A stretch of 64,000 nt of DNA from Hofstenia miamia (Eukaryota > Xenacoelomorpha > Acoela): the NCBI GenBank assembly GCA_004352715.1, contig SCFE01000011.1, positions 1,306,827 to 1,370,826 on the forward strand, written 5' to 3'. Below are positions 11,285 to 23,322 of the stretch, piece after piece. Every line of letters begins with the position of its first letter. Positions within the stretch are counted from its first letter, which is position 1. The notes under the pieces were generated by a model. It ran no database searches and was not told the DNA's origin. It was given only the letters and a program-made list of their open reading frames with translations. The translations under genes and the position numbers were made by a program.

Positions 11285-12757
11285 CTGCATTAAGGCTGAG
11301 TTTTAGAAAAAAAATATCCTGTCCTGACCAGGTTTCCATTTATTTTGGGGATTAACTATCATATTTTGGAAGCCATAGATCTCAATATTCTTATATCTGT
11401 ATTAAATTCCTTCAGTATGCATTCCACTGGCGTAAGTCAAGCGAAAATTTTTATATACACCTGCACAGTCTTAATTGACAAGACGCGTTTATTAACTGCG
11501 TCATCAACAGAATCAATTGAATATCTCATTACAAAAAATATAATACTATTGTATTCCAATATTACTTAAGCAAAATGTAACACATAACAAATTTTAGACG
11601 CAGCGCTGACACATGCATTGATTGAACACCTCTATATTTTACAATCCTTAAATTCAACCAATTTCAGGAGATTAAATAGTACCTTTAGAAACATATGGTC
11701 GTAACCTCAATAATGAAATGAATTGTTTGTATTTAGTTTTTGAACTAAAGTAACCAATCACTTGTCTAACCAAAGAATGATAACTTAAAGGTAACATATT
11801 TTCCTTATAAAAGATGGCTTTCCAAAGATTGTATTAAACTCATTTTTTCTGCAACCACGAATATTGCCAAAAAAGATGTATATGGGATAGTGTAGGTGAT
11901 AACTCAGAAAATGAAGATGTTGGCCCTGCGAATAATATCATTAAATTTTATGAACTCGATATTATAACATTACAGTACCCCTGAAATATATTCAGAATGA
12001 ATTGTTGATTTGTTCAGAGTTTTAGTTTTGCAATTCTAACATAGGCCTAGTTTATCTGGCTTTAACGGAGCCTCATTTGTATCATTCCCTGGCCGGATTT
12101 ATCCTGATCTGATTATCCTGCCCCAAGTTCAAACTCCTACTTCACAAATTATTTGTGCAAGAATTCAAAATGTAGTCACTCGCATAAAGTTTTTCAGAAG
12201 AACTACGGTTTCATATTATTATCAGAATTTAGCTTCCATCATAAACAGCCCACTTAACAATATGTCTAAACGATTTCAAAATAATTTACGTAAACAAGTC
12301 CTGCAGATACATCTGCATGCAATAAACATGTAGAGAATTTTAACATGCAAGTAATAAAAATTGAAGCAATATAATATACCAGAGGCCTGCACAGCAATAT
12401 TTTTAAAAAGAGCCTAAGGTAAAATATCATGCATAATTTGATACTTAAAAATTATGTTCATAGTACTTCATTTCATCGTTTTAATAAGTTTTTCTTAATC
12501 TAGGGGGAAGGGGACCCTCTATATCCTTCATTGTAATAAGCAGATTTAGTAAATCTGATTTACACATTATATGATATCTAACTTTTATAAATAAATCGGA
12601 AATGATTTTTACTAATAGAAATATTAATTTATGCCAAAGAATGTTTTAAAATCTAATACAAATATTTAATTGAAATATCTTAGTTTTGAAGATTATTGGA
12701 GTATTTTTAGGAATATTAATGTTTTTTAAAGATATTTGTCAATGAATCCATAATTAC
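11285..12757. other. Presumed intron of the minus-strand gene
   Basis: AT-rich, no other coding seen. A short plus-strand ORF at 11345-11569 has no motif or splice support. Confidence 0.35.
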
Positions 12758-13295
12758 ATCATGTATGATTCATTCCATTGTTGAGCTCTTAGAGACCATT
12801 GTAAAACTCTACTTTTGGTAGCCTGGTTTTTTCTATGCGTGAATTCAGAAATATAGTGCTGATGCACATCTCTTGGAGAATCAATATTGATTAAATTTGT
12901 AAATTTGGCCTCCTTCACAAATGTATTTTTCAAAGAAAAATTTTCTTGAAGCAATTTGGATGAGGTATCTGGGGTTATCTTCTGCATGTCATGGTTAAGC
13001 TGGCTGTAGTTTTCAAACTGTATTTTGCTAAAGCAATTCCTCAAGAGATTTATCATAAATGGAATATAGTTAATTATCCAACCAAAAAGAAAGTTTTCCT
13101 TTGGACTGAGGAAAACTGATCTCTCTTCCCACCTTATATTTTGAATTTCAGTATGAACATCAAGATACTTCGCAATCTCCTGACAATGTTCTTGATGCAT
13201 TCCATTTGAACCAGCTACAGCCATAAGTTCTGCAAGCATGACCTTCAACTTACCATACATTAACAGCCACTTTTCAATCAGGATTCTGAAAAACC
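12758..13295 (-). CDS. Unidentified minus-strand gene, main exon with an apparent 1-nt frameshift
   Basis: A minus-strand ORF of 168 codons (13260-12754) reads like real protein: MAVAGSNGMHQEHCQEIAKY, then WEERSVFLSPKENF, then a hydrophobic stretch WIINYIPFMINLL and a charged tail with VLQWSLRAQQWNESYM. It is probably helical; no family recognised. An upstream extension from a good acceptor at 13297-13296 encodes FFRILIEKWLL and matches the phase of the preceding exon. However, it meets the ORF out of frame by one base near 13262, and TAA directly precedes the ATG in the ORF frame. Either the assembly has an extra A, the gene is damaged, or translation starts at 13260. The 3' border may be the stop at 12754 or a donor GTAATT after 12758; the latter fits the small exon at 11284-11241. 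Confidence 0.5.
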
Positions 13296-14384
13296 TGTTT
13301 TAATAGTTCTGCCAAATAATTAATAGATTATTAAAATTACAGGATATATTCGTTCTATGCTTTATATTCAACGACTAACTTAGTGCCAGCCAAATAACGA
13401 AATTCAATTTAGAAATTTCAGATTATTTAAAAGTGTGTTGAATATTAAATATAAAGTAATTTAACTGCAATTCTGTTCCTTTCTCATAAATATTATTCTT
13501 ACCTTATAGCTATTTGTTACAGAGTTGTAACCGGTATGAGACAACTCGAAATCGAATTAGTTTGAGTCACTGAGCTAAAGAAAATAGGTAGGATCGAGTA
13601 ACCTTAAATAAAAATTATGGCTTATAAATATTTGGGCAAAAAACGTAAAATTTAAGTTGCATTGGAAATTGACATACAACTGGGAGTTGCGGCCAACCAA
13701 AATGATACCATTGGATTAGCATTGGGCAATCGACAGGGCTTTGCAACAATAATTGAAAATGAGTTGAGTTATGTTTTACGTGAAACTTGTTTCAATTGCA
13801 GAAAATGCCTTTTTTAATTAGACAACTGTCATTCAAAGTGAGCGTCACAACAGTTTTGGAGGTTTAACTTTTCAAAACTAATAAATAAATCATAATTGAG
13901 AGACTCATGTTGTTGAAAATCAATGAAGCATTTAGTGAAAATGAACATAGGTTGATTGGAGCCAGAATTTTAACAATTTTAAAGGGGCAGGGCGGGGCCC
14001 TTTTTTTAAACCCGATCTGTTTTCCCAAATTTAAAAAAAAATAGAGATTTTTTTTTTTTCCTTAAAAAAAATTATTTAAAAATTTGCACGTTTAAAAAAT
14101 ATATATATAAAAAAAAATATATATATATATTATTTAAAATATATAAAAGATAGATGAACAGTTAATGATGAATATTTCAATATGGATCAATTGAATATTG
14201 CATTTAGACTTTGGCTACATGATATACAATATTCTTGGTGACTTTGTCCCATATTTGTGTAGATCATTGTAAAATATCACAAAAAAACAAAAATATCTAA
14301 TAGTTAATTGCTAAAATTTAATTTTTTATCAGTGTTGTTTAAATTATATCATGTGTCTTTTAAGAACCTCAATTAAATACTTAC
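13296..14384. other. Presumed intron of the minus-strand gene
   Basis: AT-rich. Around 13975-14140 there is low-complexity poly-A/T and TA-rich sequence. No coding seen. Confidence 0.4.
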
Positions 14385-14578
14385 TTATCTACACTACCAT
14401 CCGTTAGGAAAGTATCCTTGTAATTAATGAGATCTTGTAATCGCTTAAAAGATATAGAAGAGCCTCCATTGCTGTACTGCTGCTTCTTCAAAGCTTTGAT
14501 GAATCTGAAAATGTGCTTGGAGAATGTCAGATAATCTCTCTCCAGAAGAAGAGCACTGGTTTCCATTAACACGGAGTT
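14385..14578 (-). CDS. Unidentified minus-strand gene, internal exon
   Basis: A 194-nt exon bounded by TTTATAG (acceptor, minus 14580-14579) and GTAAGTAT (donor, minus 14384 on). It encodes NSVLMETSALLLERDYLTFS, then KHIFRFIKALKKQQYSNGGS, and ends KDTFLTDGSVD plus two bases of a Lys codon. Entry phase is 0 and exit leaves 2 nt, which fits the acceptor at 13295. The protein is charged and probably helical; no domain recognised. Consensus splice signals on both sides make this the best-supported exon of the gene. Confidence 0.55.
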
Positions 14579-15855
14579 CTATAAACAATATTAAAACAAT
14601 GCAATGAAAGCTTAATTGAATTTCGAAGTCAAGCAGCGTCTCGATTTTGAAAATTCGTTTAATGTTGCTCGTAAATGTAGATACGAACGGCGCTAGCTTT
14701 GATATTATTCACTGATACATTGAGAAACAAGATAAAGTACACGATGAATTCTTAATTTCGCTCTTATGCCTCCCGGCTTAAGAAATTAATATCCATGAAC
14801 GAATGTTAAGTGTGATACTATAGTAAGATTTAGATTAATTTTTCTTATTGAAACAAATTCATGTAAAACAGATTTGTATTTTTGAATGAATAGGTTTAAA
14901 TAGGTTTGCCAAATTTATTTAGAAAACACAAGAAAATTCAGAATAATTCAGTGTCATTTATCTTTCAAGTTAAGATTTTCTCGAAATTTTGCCTAATTCT
15001 GCCTAACTCGTGGAATTTTTAATATAAATTTAATCTAATATTTGGAACTTTCCTTAGAAAAAATCTAAATCGTCTAAACTCCTAGATCTATGATTTTTTG
15101 CTATAATTATGTTAAAATATCTCGTGGTTCAAAATGCAATAAATCAGGTTTATAATTCCATTAATGTTATAAAATTTTTCTTTGTAATAATTTTTTTGAA
15201 GATGTAATAGCTAATAAATTAAAAAAATTCAAATATCTCCATTGGGAGAAAAATTATGAAGAAAATTATTTTAAGTAAAGTATTGTTATTTGTTACATTT
15301 GTTGCAGCTCTTTTAAAAGTTGCTCTGGAATAATGCACCTATTGCAATGTCCTGATACACTATGTTACAGTAAAAATATTAATCAAGCAATTTTAACTAT
15401 TTATCTTGATTTTACCAAAGGTTTTTTATAGAGTTAATCATGTTTACTGATTCAAAAACTGAAGCCGTTTGGATTTCATAATTATATTTCTGAATTGACT
15501 TTATCAAGTTTGTTTTTTTTACGGAAAGTTTTGTGCATAACAATGTACATGTATTATACAACAGTGAATTTGCAAATCTACATTTATATAAAATATTATT
15601 AATTCGTTCACCATATATTTAGTTCAGCAATGACATCCTTCTTTAACTAAAATAAGAAAACATTGTTGGCTTACAATAAAATACAAGTTATAATTAAGAA
15701 TATTGCAGCCAAAAATTCCACCACAGATGCATATTGGAAAGACAGACTTACATTCAATAACTTTTGGTTCATTTAATCTAAGCAAGAAGAACACTACAAA
15801 TTTGCAGTTGGGCATCCCATAGCGATCAGCGATATGAAATAATATCAATCAAACC
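14579..15855. other. Presumed intron; missing exon expected between here and 19232
   Basis: No supported exon. The donor at 19232 leaves 1 nt while the exon at 14578 starts in phase 0, so at least one exon between them is unrecognised or one of the two is miscalled. A weak acceptor/donor pair lies near 15800-15770 on the minus strand, but using it would create an immediate stop. Confidence 0.35.
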
Positions 15856-16090
15856 CAGTGGCGTTGCCAGGGGGGACATGGTGGAATGCCCCTGTCAGGT
15901 TTCCAAATTTGATTTTGACTGGATAAATCATAAAAATTTTCTTAAAAAATTAAAAAATTTAAAATCTAGGATCGTGAATGTATTTTTAGGGTCTATTTTC
16001 TCAATATTTTCAAAAATTTTCCAGGGGCTTTGCCCCGCATCGGGTAATGAGGATGATGTCCCCCGTCAGAAAATCCTGCGTACGCCCCTG
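15856..16090 (+). mobile_element. hAT-type MITE, CAGTGGCG family, with perfect 8-bp duplication
   Basis: A 235-bp element starting CAGTGGCGTTGCCAGGGGGG and ending CCTGCGTACGCCCCTG, whose complement starts CAGGGGCGTACGCAGG. Both sides carry ATCAAACC (15848-15855 and 16091-16098). The interior is AT-rich and shared with 18962-19187 and 23711-23937, e.g. GGATAAATCA and GGGTCTATTTTCTCAATATT. No coding. Confidence 0.92.
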
Positions 16091-16367
16091 ATCAAACCTA
16101 TTATTCCTATATTTAATAGCAATTGTCAGTAAAAGTCTGTAATTAAAGACTTTAAAATATTACAAGATATTGGTTAATTGCTTCATTTTAGATAAATTCA
16201 ATAGCATTAACATTAGAAATTTTTCAAGGAATAGTGTCCTTCATTTAGGTATTAATTACATTAACACTAAAAATCCCAAGTGGTCCAAATTGACCATGTG
16301 TAATTTACAAAAGTGATTACGCATATCCATGGCGACAGAAAAGTAGGTGACTGCAAGACTTTTAAAG

Positions 16368-16707
16368 CACTGCCGTAGCTACGGGTGGGGGAAAAGGGGG
16401 CAAGGCCCCCCCCAAAGCGAGGCCTAGCCCCCCTCTTTTTGGAGTAGAATGAACCTATTACTGTTAATATTGTTTAGTTAAAAGATAAATAAATTGTTAA
16501 TGGGTCTATTTAAATAACTTTCGCATCAAATTTAGTATGCAATTAACAAGAATTCCGGTACACGTTAAATTTAACTAAAATATGACAGGCATTTAAGAGT
16601 TATATATATATATATACTAAATATTTACAAAACTGAATAATGTACTGCACTTTTTTAAAATTTTAATTGAATCAATTTATTGCCCCTCCAGGAAATGATT
16701 CTGCCCC
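16368..16707. mobile_element. hAT-like non-autonomous element, about 340 bp
   Basis: Starts CACTGCCGTAGCTACGGGTG with a G/C-rich head (GGGGGCAAGGCCCCCCCC) and ends CTGCCCC. TTTTAAAG flanks both sides (16360-16367 and 16708-16715). Terminal inverted repeats are poor, so the class rests on the 8-bp duplication and on general resemblance of the head to hAT ends. A (TA)n lies near 16602-16616. Confidence 0.55.
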
Positions 16708-16729
16708 TTTTAAAGTGATATTAAATTAG

Positions 16730-16890
16730 TGTTGGCCATTTAATTTAATCCTTTAAAAGGATCAATAAATAATCCTTTTAAATAATCCTTTCTTTAAACT
16801 AGATTAGGTTAAATGAATTTAGTTTAAATTATCCCTTAAAAAAGTCACCTTCTAGTTTAAACTAATCGTTTAAAATAGTCCATTATAAAA
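16730..16890. repeat. TTTAAA-rich repetitive segment, probable transposon remnant
   Basis: Begins AGTGTTGGCC, close to the hAT terminus CAGTGTTGG, and then repeats TTTAAAC/CTTTTAAA motifs. No matching right end found before the satellite begins. Confidence 0.35.
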
Positions 16891-16956
16891 GGAAATAGGT
16901 GCCAAATCAGCAAAGGGCTGTTCAATGTTATGTAATAATATAGTTGTACTGACAAT

Positions 16957-18873
16957 CTTCCTTAAATGATATTTTAATGGGGTTTTCACATACATCCTTC
17001 AAGTTACGTTATGTACCTTCCTTAAATGATATTTTAATGGGGTTTTCGCATACACCCTTCAAGTTGCATTATGTACCTTCCTTAAATGATATTTTAATGG
17101 GGTTTTCGCATACACCCTTCAAGTTACGTTATGTACCTTCCTTAAATGATATTTTAATGGGGTTTTCGCATACACCCTTCAAGTTACGTTATGTACCTTC
17201 CTTAAATGATATTTTAATGGGGTTTTCGCATACACCCTTCAAGTTACGTTATGTACCTTCCTTAAATGATATTTTAATGGGGTTTTCGCATACACCCTTC
17301 AAGTTACGTTATGTACCTTCCTTAAATGATATTTTAATGGGGTTTTCGCATACACCCTTCAAGTTACGTTATGTACCTTCCTTAAATGATATTTTAATGG
17401 GGTTTTCGCATACACCCTTCAAGTTACGTTATGTACCTTCCTTAAATGATATTTTAATGGGGTTTTCGCATACACCCTTCAAGTTACGTTATGTACCTTC
17501 CTTAAATGATATTTTAATGGGGTTTTCGCATACACCCTTCAAGTTACGTTATGTACCTTCCTTAAATGATATTTTAATGGGGTTTTCGCATACACCCTTC
17601 AAGTTACGTTATGTACCTTCCTTAAATGATATTTTAATGGGGTTTTCGCATACACCCTTCAAGTTACGTTATGTACCTTCCTTAAATGATATTTTAATGG
17701 GGTTTTCGCATACACCCTTCAAGTTACGTTATGTACCTTCCTTAAATGATATTTTAATGGGGTTTTCGCATACACCCTTCAAGTTACGTTATGTACCTTC
17801 CTTAAATGATATTTTAATGGGGTTTTCGCATACACCCTTCAAGTTACGTTATGTACCTTCCTTAAATGATATTTTAATGGGGTTTTCGCATACACCCTTC
17901 AAGTTACGTTATGTACCTTCCTTAAATGATATTTTAATGGGGTTTTCGCATACACCCTTCAAGTTACGTTATGTACCTTCCTTAAATGATATTTTAATGG
18001 GGTTTTCGCATACACCCTTCAAATTGCGTTATGTACCTTCCTTAAATGATATTTTAATAGGGTTTTCGCATACACCCTTCAAATTGCGTTATGTACCTTC
18101 CTTAAATGATATTTTAATGGGGTTTTCGCATACATCCTTCAAGTTACGTTATGTACCTTCCTTAAATGATATTTTAATGGGGTTTTCGCATACACCCTTC
18201 AAGTTACGTTATGTACCTTCCTTAAATGATATTTTAATGGGGTTTTCGCATACACCCTTCAAGTTACGTTATGTACCTTCCTTAAATGATATTTTAATGG
18301 GGTTTTCGCATACACCCTTCAAGTTACGTTATGTACCTTCCTTAAATGATATTTTAATGGGGTTTTCGCATACACCCTTCAAGTTACGTTATGTACCTTC
18401 CTTAAATGATATTTTAATGGGGTTTTCGCATACACCCTTCAAGTTACGTTATGTACCTTCCTTAAATGATATTTTAATGGGGTTTTCGCATACACCCTTC
18501 AAGTTACGTTATGTACCTTCCTTAAATGATATTTTAATGGGGTTTTCGCATACACCCTTCAAGTTACGTTATGTACCTTCCTTAAATGATATTTTAATGG
18601 GGTTTTCGCATACACCCTTCAAGTTACGTTATGTACCTTCCTTAAATGATATTTTAATGGGGTTTTCGCATACACCCTTCAAGTTGCGTTATGTACCTTC
18701 CTTAAATGATATTTTAATGGGGTTTTCGCATACACCCTTCAGGTTACGTTATGTACCTTCCTTAAATGATATTTTAGTGGGGTTTTCACATACACCCTTC
18801 AAGTTTCGTTATGTACCTTCCTTAAATGATATTTTAGTGGGGTTTTCGCATGCCTCCTTTAAGCTTAGCGTTG
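16957..18873 (+). repeat. 60-bp satellite array, about 32 copies
   Basis: Head-to-tail units of exactly 60 bp, containing CCTTCCTTAAATGATATTTT and GGGGTTTTCGCATACACCCT. Most internal units are identical. The first two, the last three and a block at about 18021-18140 carry substitutions. Because 60 is divisible by 3, one frame stays open for 707 codons as a 20-residue repeat (MGFSHTPFKLRYVPSLNDIL). Synonymous and non-synonymous positions are equally frozen, and the array lies in a presumed intron of the minus-strand gene. I therefore treat it as satellite DNA, not a gene. Confidence 0.95.
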
Positions 18874-18961
18874 TTTTAGATTGCCAACGAACCACCAACA
18901 GCAAGACCACTCTTGGAAATATACGATCCTATTGGAGAAGCACGGTAGCCACACCACCAAC

Positions 18962-19187
18962 CAGTGGCATATCCAGGGGGCATGTTGGAATGTCACCCAA
19001 CCGTCAGGCTTCCAAATTTATTTTGGCCTGGATAAATCAAAAAATTTTTCGTAAAAAAATGAAATATTTAAAATCTAATACCGTGAAATGCATTTTTTAG
19101 GGTCTATTTTCTCAATATTTTCAAAAATTTTCGCATTATTGAATAACAATGATGTCCCCCCGTCAGAAAGTCCTGGGTACGCCCCTG
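18962..19187 (+). mobile_element. hAT-type MITE, CAGTGGCG family, with perfect 8-bp duplication
   Basis: A 226-bp copy starting CAGTGGCATATCCAGGGGGC and ending GGGTACGCCCCTG. Flanked on both sides by CCACCAAC (18954-18961 and 19188-19195). The body matches the copy at 15856-16090. Confidence 0.92.
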
Positions 19188-19231
19188 CCACCAACTACCA
19201 TGGAGGATCAAATTACTGAATTTGAACTCAC

Positions 19232-19353
19232 CATAGACGAGAACATGGAGAGGAGAATTTTCCTTTCCTTCAGCAAGTAGTAAGAGTAATTTTATGCGCA
19301 ATTCCATCGCCTTTTGTAGCAGATAGAGCGTTTTCTCGGGCAAAAGTGTTGAC
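19232..19353 (-). CDS. Unidentified minus-strand gene, upstream exon
   Basis: A 122-nt exon between GATTGCAG (acceptor, minus 19355-19354) and GTGAGTTC (donor, minus 19231 on). It encodes STLLPEKTLYLLQKAMELRI, then KLLLLLAEGKENSPLHVLVY, a Leu-rich helical segment with alternating charges. It enters needing 1 nt and leaves 1 nt. The exit phase does not match the exon at 14578, so an intervening exon is missing. Apart from the splice sites and protein-like composition there is no functional clue. Earlier exons were not recognised upstream. Confidence 0.5.
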
Positions 19354-21123
19354 CTGCAATCAAATTTGCAATTTATTAATGGGGAAATTACGGACTAGGC
19401 TGCAATGTATGTGCGAATAAATAGTCGCTGTACTATTTTTAAACTTTTTGCAATACATTTTGGCATTACTTTTTGTTTTCCTTAATATTGGCAGAAATCC
19501 ATTTTACTTTCTTATTTAAACAGTAAAATCACAATAAAATTCCTTTTAAGGGATCTTTTTTGATTCAATAAGCCTTTTAATTTTTGTTTTTCCTTTATTG
19601 GGAGTTTAAATGGCCACTGTATCAAATTAATACATTTATATTATAGTAAGAAACTGCTTTCTCACTAAAACTATTTTTTTATTGAAAGTGACTATAAGTA
19701 TATTGTACATATCCTTATCCATAGTTCTTCAACTTTAAATTTAATACTAAAAGTCGTTTAAAATTTTGAGTTGAATATATTTTGGAAGTAAAAAAGTCAC
19801 TCTGACTCAATTAGGTTTCTATTTAGTTTTGGCTTTATGAAAATAAAGCAATCTTAAGAATTTCGTCTACAAATTTAATGAGATTCTCTGTTTGTCAGCT
19901 TGAACTGTCCAAATAGTTATTTTAAATATGTATTTACGTTTACTGTCTGAGTCTAGTTGAAATTGATTGATAAACAATTCTATTGCTTTTAATGAGCTCA
20001 CTTATCAATCATGATAACTTCAATAGTATATAGGGAACTATACATTCCAAGATATTTATAAATTACAAATACACAAAAATACATCAAAATAAAAATAAAC
20101 TAAGCTACAGATTAAAAGTAAAATTTAAAAAATTGAATTAAAATAAAGTAGAGCACTAAATATTTCGCCAGGCATTTAAACGTTTTGATGTACCGTATTC
20201 ATATTGATTTGCTAAGATGTAATGTCTCAAAAAGTTTCTTAAATCTTTCTAGATTCTTTCACTTCTAATTTCATAGGGTAGTTTGTTCCAAGATCTTGTT
20301 ACATATGTAGTCTATGAATTATTCCAGAATTTACTTTTTATTAATATTTTATTAATGCAAATGCTAGAACGGCTGTTGTAGCTGATATATTTTTTCAAGC
20401 ATTGTGTTTTCTGGAAGTTTGTGCGTAAATGTTTAAGCATATTTACAAGGCAGGCATACTTCATATAGTGAAATGGCGATAGAATTTTTAATGCATGCAG
20501 TTTATTGCCTATTGAAAATTAATTTTATTAAAAAATTTTTTTTACTATATTTTGCATTAAAAGCCTGTATAATAGTGAGTTTAAATACAAGTACTAGAAT
20601 TAGTGTAATATAAATAAACCTCGACTATAAGAAAATGTACAAGGTCAAGCATTCCATAAAAGAACTGGACCCGACCCAAACAGTATATTGATTCCTTTGC
20701 TCGACCTGACCTGTCAAAGACAAAACAAAATACTCAATATAAAAATGTATATGAATTGCAAGCTGATAATGTTAAATATATTGCATTTTATCCAGTTTAT
20801 TGTACCTGAAGTGGTGAGTTCCCTAAGGGTACCCTGTCCGACCTACCTGATCCGCAAATTCAAATTATTGTACCTGAATCCAACGATCCCGTGTCAGGGA
20901 CAAACTGAATAAACCTATATCAATGCTCAAAAGAACATGATTGTCCAACAAACGCAATATGGCGATACTCTATGTGAAACGCAAATTTGTAAGATCCGGG
21001 AGTATACTGTACAATTTAATACCTCCAGAATCGAGCATTAAACGAGTACTCGCACAGTATTAATTTTATATCACTACGGGCGAAGCTTGCTTAAAGTTTA
21101 AAGTACGGCCAAGCCATCCACAG
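19354..21123. other. Non-coding DNA between the minus-strand gene and gene B
   Basis: AT-rich. At about 20660-20910 scattered GACCCGACC/GACCTGACC motifs recur, as they do at about 34340-34420 and 35310-35350, suggesting an old repeat. No coding supported. Confidence 0.4.
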
Positions 21124-21346
21124 CAAACTTGTCAACGAGCCGAGCTTCTAGCGAGCCGAGCCGAGCCGAGCNNNNNNNNNNNNNNNNNNNNNNNNNNNNN
21201 NNNNNNNNNNNNNNNNNNNNNNNNNNNNNNNNNNNNNNNNNNNNNNGAGCCGAGCCGAGCCGAGCTTGAGCAGAGTATTGGATGTATAACGTATTTTTAA
21301 AAAAATATCGACCTAAAACGAGCCTCATTGAAAGATTTTATGTGGG
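21124..21346 (+). mobile_element. hAT-like MITE, GAGCC family, interrupted by a gap
   Basis: Left end CAAACTTGTCAACGAGCCGA, GAGCC repeats running into 75 N (21172-21246), then CGAGCTTGAGCAGAGTATTG and CGAGCCTCATTGAAAGATTT. The right terminus is degraded (GGGGGGCTCGTTG). Confidence 0.75.
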
Positions 21347-21880
21347 GGGCTCGTTGCTGCAGTTGGCGTGGACGTATTTTAAGTAGGCATGCTACGGGTC
21401 ATATATTCCAAGTTAATTCTTGGATATAATTAAATATTCTTTATCATAACTGTTTAAATGCATTAATTAATAATATTTCGTTTTTATAATGAATTATGAT
21501 TCATTAGTTTTATTAGTTGTTTTGAAACCAAGAAGTTCTCCTTTTTAGAATAAAGGGAAACCGATTTTTTACTAAGCACTAGAATAGGATTTTCCGAAAT
21601 TTGATTAAAATTGCAAAGGAAATGTGTTAGAGGTAATATTGGCTAATATAAAACAGATTAAGCTCTTAATTGTGTTTCCTTTCATAAATCACTGCATAGA
21701 AAGAATGTCCTTAAAATGATTGGATAATATTAATTCTGCTGTGCAGAATTATTTTATAGTATGCAAATTAATGAGTCACAAGATCGGAGTCACATCTGTT
21801 CCCTAAAGCAAAGTTGCTTATTTAGTGTCTTCCGCAAATAAATTAATAATGTACACGAGCGCAAAAGTAAACAAGATAAT
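21347..21880. other. Upstream region of cholinesterase-like gene B
   Basis: AT-rich, presumably containing the promoter and 5' UTR. I could not single out a TATA box or initiator. The stretch just before the ATG reads CAAAAGTAAACAAGATAAT. Confidence 0.35.
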
Positions 21881-22168
21881 ATGCATTACTCTACTATAGC
21901 AATAACATTTGCTATTTTTTCTGTGACCTGTTTGGCACAACTCAGAGTCAAGGTAGTTACCGATAAAGGTGCCATAATTGGGAAAATTATAACTTATGAT
22001 AGAATCAATGTAGCAACCTTTCTTGGAATTCAGTATGCGGAAGCTCCAGTCGGAAAGTTACGGTTTCAGAAACCTCAACCTAAGAAAGCTTGGAGTACGC
22101 CCCAGATTGCTTTAAACTACGGTGACTCTTGCTATGGAATTCAAGATAACACCTTCAAAAATTTCAGG
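21881..22168 (+). CDS. Cholinesterase-like gene B, exon 1 (signal peptide and N-terminal fold)
   Basis: 96 codons from the ATG at 21881 to the GTAAGT donor at 22169, phase 0. Residues 1-19 form a signal peptide (MHYSTIAITFAIFSVTCLAQ), so the enzyme should enter the secretory pathway. Residues of about 35-75 carry the type-B esterase block TYDRINVATFLGIQYAEAPV, then GKLRFQKPQPKKAW. A Cys in GDSCYG occupies the position of the first disulphide Cys of cholinesterases. The ATG is chosen because it opens the signal peptide in frame. The next exon is 6.7 kb away, the intron being filled with transposons. Family assignment is firm; the substrate is not shown. Confidence 0.9.
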
Positions 22169-22343
22169 GTAAGTTATAATTATTAACAAACTAGAAAGGA
22201 ACTGGAGTTAAATGCACGAATCACACAATCTTTTTTAAAAAATTAAATTTGAATACGTAGTGCAAAACTAGGTGTAGATTATTAGAATATTTTATTAATA
22301 ATTCAATTTCTAGTTCTAAGCATTCCATACCCCATACCTTAAC

Positions 22344-22381
<38 letters not shown>

Positions 22382-23076
22382 ACGTTTAATTCAGACAGAT
22401 TAAATTTTCTATATTGTAAACAACGTCTGTTAATATTTTTTCTATTTAGTCCCAAAAAAACTAAAATTTACACAATCAAAAACAAAATAACTCAGTTTAT
22501 AATCAAAATTTATGAGTGATTCCAAAGAGATATATTTCATTATTATTCTAATACAATAAAAAATTTTCAAATTTTAGATTTTCATAAGGTTTTTTTCCAA
22601 ATTAAACAAAATATTCTCTTTTTATCATATAAAACAAAAAGTTTTTTAATTTTAGGCAGTAAATTTTCCAGCATTTCTTGAAATTTCCAAGCGGCTGCAC
22701 GCTAGTAAGTTGCCAGCCCCGGCACCTATCGGCCAGTAGCCCGTTCCATCTATGATCTGGAGGCGAGTCAACTTATTTTTTTATGCATAACGCTTCAAAT
22801 TCATTTCTTGATAGAAGAGTATAAACTATGTGAACATTTTTTAAAAAATGCGTGTGTAACAAGATTCGTGCTATTTCTGCACGCTTAAGAACTAAATACA
22901 AAGATCTGATTATAAGAACTACTTGGTAAAGAAACGGTTTAATCCCACGGATCATGCAATACTTTAATTTAGTATAAATTCCCATTTATCTAATTAATGC
23001 TAGCAATTTCAAGGCCAATGTTGAAATGATAGACACATATGCTTGTTTCAGAATTAATACGATGAAAATACGATGT
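22169..23076. other. Gene B intron 1, first part
   Basis: AT-rich, with a (TA)n at 22347-22380. No coding. A short GC-richer patch at about 22690-22760 is not recognised. Confidence 0.5.
22347..22380. repeat. (TA)n microsatellite
   Basis: Uninterrupted TA dinucleotides. Confidence 0.95.
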
Positions 23077-23322
23077 CAAATTTAACATAAAATGTATTAA
23101 TTTCTGTTTCCAGTTTGATTTAGTGTTATGCGACCATGGCCGCATGCACGGCTTAGCCGTTTGTTTTACGTCCGAAATCCCGGCTAAGATTCATTTGTNT
23201 CAAATTTAACATAAAATGTATTAATTTCTATTTCCAGTTTGATTTAGTGTTCTGCAACCATGGCCGCATGTACGGCTTAGCCGTTTGTTTTACGTCCGAA
23301 ATCCCGGCTAAGATTCATTTGT
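23077..23322. repeat. 124-bp direct duplication with one N at the joint
   Basis: 23077-23198 and 23201-23322 are near-identical, both starting CAAATTTAACATAAAATGTA and ending AAGATTCATTTGT, with few substitutions. The single N at 23199 sits exactly at the junction, which suggests an assembly overlap or merged haplotypes. Confidence 0.9.

Noticed and set aside
15624-15848. Minus-strand ORF as the missing exon of the unknown gene
   Set aside because: The only plausible splice pair gives a 25-nt exon that creates an immediate stop when joined to the exon ending at 19232.
16977-19100. 707-codon plus-strand ORF of 20-residue repeats as a real repeat protein
   Set aside because: It is the by-product of a 60-bp satellite whose period is divisible by three. 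Silent sites are as uniform as replacement sites. The tail runs into a MITE, and the array lies in an intron of the opposite-strand gene.
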